Below, in pieces: positions 60,357-64,000 of a stretch of 64,000 bases of DNA. The DNA comes from Marinobacter lutaoensis. Lineage in GTDB: Bacteria; Pseudomonadota; Gammaproteobacteria; Pseudomonadales; Oleiphilaceae. The position numbers and the translations under genes are program-made. Within the stretch, counting starts at the first letter, position 1. Each line of letters begins with the position of its first letter. Where the stretch lies: assembly GCF_001981305.1 (NCBI RefSeq), contig NZ_MSCW01000009.1:1-64000 (forward strand). The letters are read 5' to 3'. The notes under the pieces were generated by a model, which searched no databases, was not told the DNA's origin, and worked only from the letters and a program-made list of their open reading frames with translations.

Positions 60357-60770
60357 TTATTCAGCAGTGTTATTTACCCAGTTTGCCAGGCGTAGCCCAG
60401 GCACGTTTTCGAACTGCTTCGTGTTATTCGTGACGACGACCAGGCCCCGTGACCGGGCATGGCCCGCAATCATTTCATCGTAAGGGCCAATCGGTCGCCC
60501 CTTCTTTTTGAGTTCGGCTCGCAGTTGCCCAGTATGCGCAGCCGCCTCGTTGTCGTAGGGCAAGACGTTTAGGCGGGCGGCGAAGCCTTCGATAACTCGC
60601 AGATTGCGCTCGACTGCGGCGGAAGCCTCGGCGCCGTAGATCAACTCCATCAACGTGACCGCCGAAATGCACATCTGGCCATCATGCGCCTTGAACGCTT
60701 CCCGGACCTCTTGTGGCCGGTTTTTGATGGCGTATATAGCGATGTTGGTATCGAGCATGTACTTCAGCAT
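60357..60770 (-). CDS. vapC: VapC PIN-domain toxin
   Basis: 137 residues: MLDTNIAIYAIKNRP (D7 catalytic), VTLMELIYGAE (E about 43), GPYDEMIAGHARSRGL (D about 97) and VVVTNNTKQFENVPGL, the full set of acidic residues of a VapC RNase that cuts tRNA or rRNA. Its ATG overlaps the antitoxin stop by one base. It abuts the right end of IS element 1, which therefore inserted just past its 3' end. Confidence 0.92.
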   Translation of the reverse strand: MLKYMLDTNIAIYAIKNRPQEVREAFKAHDGQMCISAVTLMELIYGAEASAAVERNLRVIEGFAARLNVLPYDNEAAAHTGQLRAELKKKGRPIGPYDEMIAGHARSRGLVVVTNNTKQFENVPGLRLANWVNNTAE

Positions 60771-61000
60771 TACAAGGTCTCACGCTTTTGATGGCCTGAC
60801 TGCTCACGACTTGCCATGAAGTCGTCTGAAACGCCTTCACCGTCGAACCAGGTGTCCCATGATTCGCCTGCAGGAGTGATGATCCTGGCTCGACCTTGGA
60901 TAACAATATCCACCTGCTTAACGGTGTCAGGGTACGCTACAGGCTTTGGAAGCCGTAACGCCTGACTTTTGTTGCTTTTGAAGATGCTTGCTCTTTCCAT
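60770..61000 (-). CDS. vapB: VapB antitoxin (SpoVT/AbrB-type)
   Basis: 76 residues from ATG 61000, with AATGAGGGAC upstream. The N-terminal swapped-hairpin segment IFKSNKSQALRLPKP is typical of VapB; the C-terminal part would wrap the toxin. It should bind the repeated sites at 61018-61078 as a complex with VapC. Coupled to vapC. Confidence 0.9.
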   Translation of the reverse strand: MERASIFKSNKSQALRLPKPVAYPDTVKQVDIVIQGRARIITPAGESWDTWFDGEGVSDDFMASREQSGHQKRETL

Positions 61001-61017
61001 TCGTTGTCCCTCATTAA

Positions 61018-61078
61018 GTATATCCCATTGGTATATCCAGTGTAGCGCCAGTGGCTGGATATGGCAACGGTATATCCC
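61018..61078 (-). promoter_or_regulatory. VapBC operator/promoter repeats
   Basis: GTATATCC occurs three times in direct orientation (61018, 61031, 61070) and a partial inverted copy TGGATAT lies at 61056-61062. The cluster is just upstream of vapB, where VapBC complexes autoregulate. Confidence 0.6.
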
Positions 61079-61114
61079 TATCAAGGGCTCCGTCCCATTG
61101 ACATCCTCCCCCAG

Positions 61115-62362
61115 CTAAAGCGGGGGGATTCCAGCCGCCTCTGGCGAGACGACGGGTGGTACTCCCTCGCGGTTTCCCACAGGTTCCTGCTTCAAAAGGC
61201 GGGCAATCCCATTCCCTCCACAGGCCAGCACCCGGTGCCCCCGGGCTCTGATATTCTTCGCCGCGTTGATGTCCGCGTGTTCTTTGTGTCCACAGGCCCT
61301 ACAGTGGAACACTGCTTGGCTTGGCCGGTTGTCCGGGCTGGTGTGCCCGCAAGCGGCACATTCCTGGCTGGTGTGATGTGCGGGCACCTTCACCAGCCAG
61401 CCCCCTTTCCATTGCAGCTTGTAGTCGAGCTGCCGCACGAACTCACTCCAGCCCTGATCCAGTATGGATCGGTTCAGCCCGGCCTTGGCCCGGACGTTCC
61501 TGCCGGGCTCGTCGAGGGTGCCTGCCGCCGACCGGCTCATGTTCCGCACTTTCAGATCCTCGACGAAGACCACCGCTTGGTTCTCGCTGATGGTCGTCGA
61601 GATCTTGTGCAGGAAATCCTGCCGGCAGCAGGCGATCTTGTGGTGAAGCCGCTGGATGCGGCGTTTCTGCCGCTTCCAGTTCTCCGAAAACTTCACCTTG
61701 CGGTTCAGGGCTCGTTGCGCCCGAGCCAGTTGGTTCTGATACTTGCGATAGGGGCTGATCGGATCGTAGGTGATGCCGTTGGACAAAGAGGCGAAGTTCG
61801 CCACCCCTAGATCAATGCCCACGTCCAAGGTGGACGGATGCACCGACTCTGGCAATTCCTGCTCCACCTGCACCGACACATACCAGTGCCCAGCCCGCCA
61901 AGACACCGTGGCGTTTTTTACCTTACCCTCGACCTCGCGGCTCTTGAAGAAACCGACCCAACCGATCTTGGGCAGGTAGATACGCCGATTATCCAATTTC
62001 ACACCCTGTGGGTAGCGAAAGGATGCGTGCTGGTGCTTGCGCTTTTTTCGAGGTAGGCGCTTGAGGGGCTGGTCTTTATCGAAGGCGTCCCGGTAAGCCC
62101 GGTCCAAATCCTTGAGCACTTGCTGAAGCGGCTGTGAATGGACTTTACGCAGGAAACCGTATTCCTCGGACTGCTTCCAGAGTGTGAGCCAGTAAGCAGC
62201 CTCCTGATACCAGATCAGTGGTTGCTTCGCATCAAGCCGTCTCTGATTCATCCTCCAGATCTGGTTCCAGATCCAACGGCAACACCCGGCGTGGCGGAAC
62301 AGCTTTTGCTCCAAGACCGGGTTGGTCTTTAGTCGAAACCTATAGGCTTTGCGGATCAGCAT
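61115..62362 (-). CDS. tnpB: TnpB RNA-guided nuclease 2
   Basis: 415 residues. RuvC residues D184 (GIDLGVANFASL), E268 (FVEDLKVRN) and D364 (HADINAAKNI) are present, with zinc finger CAACG and CRACG. Related to TnpB 1 in the RNMSRSAAGT and PGRNVRAKAGLN region but clearly divergent. ATG at 62362 lies only 5 bp from the truncated tnpA reading. Confidence 0.9.
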   Translation of the reverse strand: MLIRKAYRFRLKTNPVLEQKLFRHAGCCRWIWNQIWRMNQRRLDAKQPLIWYQEAAYWLTLWKQSEEYGFLRKVHSQPLQQVLKDLDRAYRDAFDKDQPLKRLPRKKRKHQHASFRYPQGVKLDNRRIYLPKIGWVGFFKSREVEGKVKNATVSWRAGHWYVSVQVEQELPESVHPSTLDVGIDLGVANFASLSNGITYDPISPYRKYQNQLARAQRALNRKVKFSENWKRQKRRIQRLHHKIACCRQDFLHKISTTISENQAVVFVEDLKVRNMSRSAAGTLDEPGRNVRAKAGLNRSILDQGWSEFVRQLDYKLQWKGGWLVKVPAHHTSQECAACGHTSPDNRPSQAVFHCRACGHKEHADINAAKNIRARGHRVLACGGNGIARLLKQEPVGNREGVPPVVSPEAAGIPPL

Positions 62363-62367
62363 AGAAC

Positions 62368-62658
62368 TTGTTCCGCAAGGTGTGTGAGGACTTCGAGGTG
62401 GAACTGATCGAGTTCAACGGCGAGTCCGACCATGTGCATCTGCTGGTGAATTATCCTCCGAAGGTGCAGCTCTCCCGGTTGGTGAATTCATTAAAGGGTG
62501 TGTCTAGCAGAAAACTGAAGCTGTATCACCCGGAACTCATCAAGCCCGCATACCTGAAAAACGCGCTCTGGTCGCCATCCTACTTTGCCGGTTCCGTTGG
62601 CGGTGCGCCACTATCTGTCCTGAAGCAATACATCGAGCAGCAGAAAACACCTCACTAA
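62368..62658 (+). pseudogene. tnpA: 5'-truncated TnpA Y1 transposase
   Basis: Matches TnpA 1 from about residue 43 to the end (FRKVCEDFEVELIEFNGESD, HVHLLVNYPPK, VLKQYIEQQKTPH). The HUH motif and Tyr remain, but the first beta strands and helix are missing because the intergenic region and gene start are deleted up to the tnpB start. The GTG/TTG codons left could not give a full fold, so it is probably inactive. Confidence 0.82.
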
Positions 62659-62724
62659 TCGCCCTGTCGGGCGATGGCGCTTATATCCCCGCCCTCAAAG
62701 GGCGGGGTTTTACGCGCCGCCAGG

Positions 62725-63945
62725 TGACTGCTCCCCGCCCTGACGGGCGAGGCTTCCAACTTCTCAGGCCGCTGCCGGTGCGTGACCGGGCTTACGCAAG
62801 CCTCCATTGGCAGGAACCGACAGTCCTTCGGCTCGTAGTTTAATAACCCCCTGCTGGCGGATGTTGATCGCGGCATTAATGTCGCGGTCATGCTCCGTAT
62901 GGCAGACTGGGCAAGACCAGTTACGCACTTTTAGGGGCAAGGAGTCTACCTTGTGGGCGCAGCAGGAGCAGGTCTTGGAGCTGGCAAACCACTGGTCGAT
63001 CTTGACCAGATATTTACCTTGTGCCTTGGCCTTGTACTCCAGCTTCTGGATCAAGCTGAACCAACTGGCATCAGCGATATTCTTCGCCAATTTCTTGTTC
63101 TTCAACAGGTTTTTCACTTTCAGTGTCTCGACTACCACCGCTTGGTTTTCGTCGATGAGTTGTCGAGACAGCTTGTGCTGAAAATCAGCACGGGCATTTG
63201 CAAGGCGCTCATACGCCTTGGCCAGTTTCAGCCGCGCTTGCGCACGACCTTTGCTGCCTTTCTGGCAGCGAGACAGGGCTTTTTGCTTGCGTCGAAGGTT
63301 TGCAGCAGCACGTTTCAGGAAGCGTGGGTTCGCTATCTTGTTGCCTTCTGAGTCGATAAGGAGATGGGTGAGTCCCATATCAACGCCCAGTACCGCATCG
63401 ACAGTTTTCAGGGGTGAAGGGGCTTCTACACCATCCTCAAACAACAGAGATGCGTAATACTTCCCCGTCACTGTCCGCGACAGAGTGATGCTCTTGAGGT
63501 TACCCGTCAGTTCGCGGTGAATCCTTGCTTTGATCGGCTCCATCTTCGGCACCTTGATCCAGTTCTCACCTGCACTGACGCTCGTGCAGTGGTAACTGGA
63601 CTGCTTCCCGTGCTTGCGCTTGAACTTCGGGTAATGCGCCGGGTGCTTCGGATCAAAGAAATTCTGGAAGGCTTTATCGAGGTTGATGCACGCTTGCTGG
63701 AGTGCGATGGAGTCGAAGTCTCTGAGCCAGTGATACTTGCGGGACTTCTTCGCCACCGCCAGCAGGGGCTTGAGGTCTTGCTTGGCACGAAGTTTCCTAC
63801 CATGCCGCCGGTACTGAGAGCTGATGATATGCAATGCCTTGTTGTACACAAACCGCGTAGCACCAAACTGGCGGTTAAGGAACTCCGCCTGCTCAGGTGT
63901 CGGATAGATGCGTACCTTGATTGCCTTTAACATTTCAGTGCTCAC
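62725..63945 (-). mobile_element. IS1341-type element 3 (tnpB only)
   Basis: A lone tnpB on the minus strand with a right-end hairpin near 62731-62752 (CCCGCCC / GGGCG), lying back-to-back with the left end of element 2. No tnpA is within the window; the left end may be in the AT-rich 63946-64000 stretch or beyond. Confidence 0.6.
62764..63933 (-). CDS. tnpB: TnpB RNA-guided nuclease 3
   Basis: 389 residues from ATG 63933 (a GTG four codons upstream is possible). D185 in LGVDMGLTHLLI, E269 in VVVETLKVKNL, D351 in HDRDINAAINI; zinc finger CSCCAH and CPVCH. It belongs to a different TnpB branch from the other two (different spacing and the LLKNKKLAKNI segment). Catalytic set complete. Confidence 0.9.
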   Translation of the reverse strand: MLKAIKVRIYPTPEQAEFLNRQFGATRFVYNKALHIISSQYRRHGRKLRAKQDLKPLLAVAKKSRKYHWLRDFDSIALQQACINLDKAFQNFFDPKHPAHYPKFKRKHGKQSSYHCTSVSAGENWIKVPKMEPIKARIHRELTGNLKSITLSRTVTGKYYASLLFEDGVEAPSPLKTVDAVLGVDMGLTHLLIDSEGNKIANPRFLKRAAANLRRKQKALSRCQKGSKGRAQARLKLAKAYERLANARADFQHKLSRQLIDENQAVVVETLKVKNLLKNKKLAKNIADASWFSLIQKLEYKAKAQGKYLVKIDQWFASSKTCSCCAHKVDSLPLKVRNWSCPVCHTEHDRDINAAINIRQQGVIKLRAEGLSVPANGGLRKPGHAPAAA

Positions 63946-64000
63946 AGCTAGAATAGAGTAATTATAGTATTTATAGAGTCATTTTCAAATGAGTGTACAG
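63946..64000. other. AT-rich end of the window
   Basis: 55 bases upstream of TnpB 3; AT-rich and possibly its promoter or the left end of the element. No gene visible. Confidence 0.3.

Larger units (their letters stand above)
61099..62707. mobile_element. IS200/IS605-type element 2 (tnpB intact, tnpA truncated)
   Basis: On the minus strand the right end has the hairpin CCCCC/GGGGG and the terminal GAGGATGTCAA (complement of 61099-61109), the same terminal word as element 1. Left-end hairpin CCCCGCCCT/AGGGCGGGG at 62687-62707. tnpB is complete but tnpA has lost its start, so the element probably depends on a transposase supplied elsewhere. Confidence 0.7.

Noticed and set aside
1..64000. CRISPR arrays, tRNA or rRNA genes
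   Set aside because: No regularly spaced repeats, cloverleaf-like segments or rRNA-like stretches were seen while reading the window.

Overview
The window looks like the backbone and cargo of a large conjugative plasmid, or less likely an integrative conjugative element, from a gammaproteobacterium. The reasons are a Dot/Icm-like (IncI, MPF-I) type IVB secretion/conjugation system, an actin-like partition ATPase, a DarB-type anti-restriction/methylase-helicase giant, several recombination enzymes, toxin-antitoxin modules and insertion sequences, with no rRNA, tRNA or housekeeping operon. A marine or halophilic host is only a guess. No relaxase, oriT or replication initiator is visible, so these probably lie outside the window.

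Layout. 1-3.5 kb: the C-terminal part of the DotO/IcmB (TraU) ATPase and three small unknown genes closed by a terminator. 3.7-6.2 kb: a phage-type repressor and a divergent 479-residue protein with an acidic tail. 6.3-14.0 kb: a 2576-residue DNA methylase/helicase; inside its disordered linker, in the +1 frame and with its own ribosome-binding site, lies an apparently real 285-residue nested gene. 14.1-21.8 kb: unknown proteins, a lytic transglycosylase, DotM/IcmP and the DotL/IcmO coupling ATPase. 21.8-26.8 kb: a stand-alone RecD2 N-terminal domain, a YqaJ-type nuclease and three related small membrane proteins. 26.8-30.7 kb (minus strand): five genes for mostly exported proteins, two of them paralogues. 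30.8-35.0 kb: DotA/TraY and a possible exclusion protein. 35.0-39.8 kb (minus strand): one tight operon of DotD, DotC, DotB, IcmT, a ParM-like actin and a possible ParR.

40-58 kb is accessory: a tyrosine recombinase preceded by inverted repeats, a RecJ-like nuclease, a SNF2 helicase, a membrane-anchored Mrr-type nuclease, an HTH-dynamin-like GTPase fusion with a candidate operator, an RMF-like small protein and a three-gene HipBST toxin-antitoxin system. 58.4-64 kb is a pile-up of three TnpB-carrying IS200/IS605/IS1341-type elements around a VapBC module, next to a possible group II intron relic.

Working together, the Dot genes would build the mating channel and coupling complex, ParM, HipBST and VapBC would keep the element in its host, and the methylase/helicase, nucleases and GTPase would handle DNA entry, recombination and conflict with restriction or phage. 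The strongest candidates for new biology are the nested gene at 7927-8784 and the HTH-dynamin GTPase at 51762-53945.
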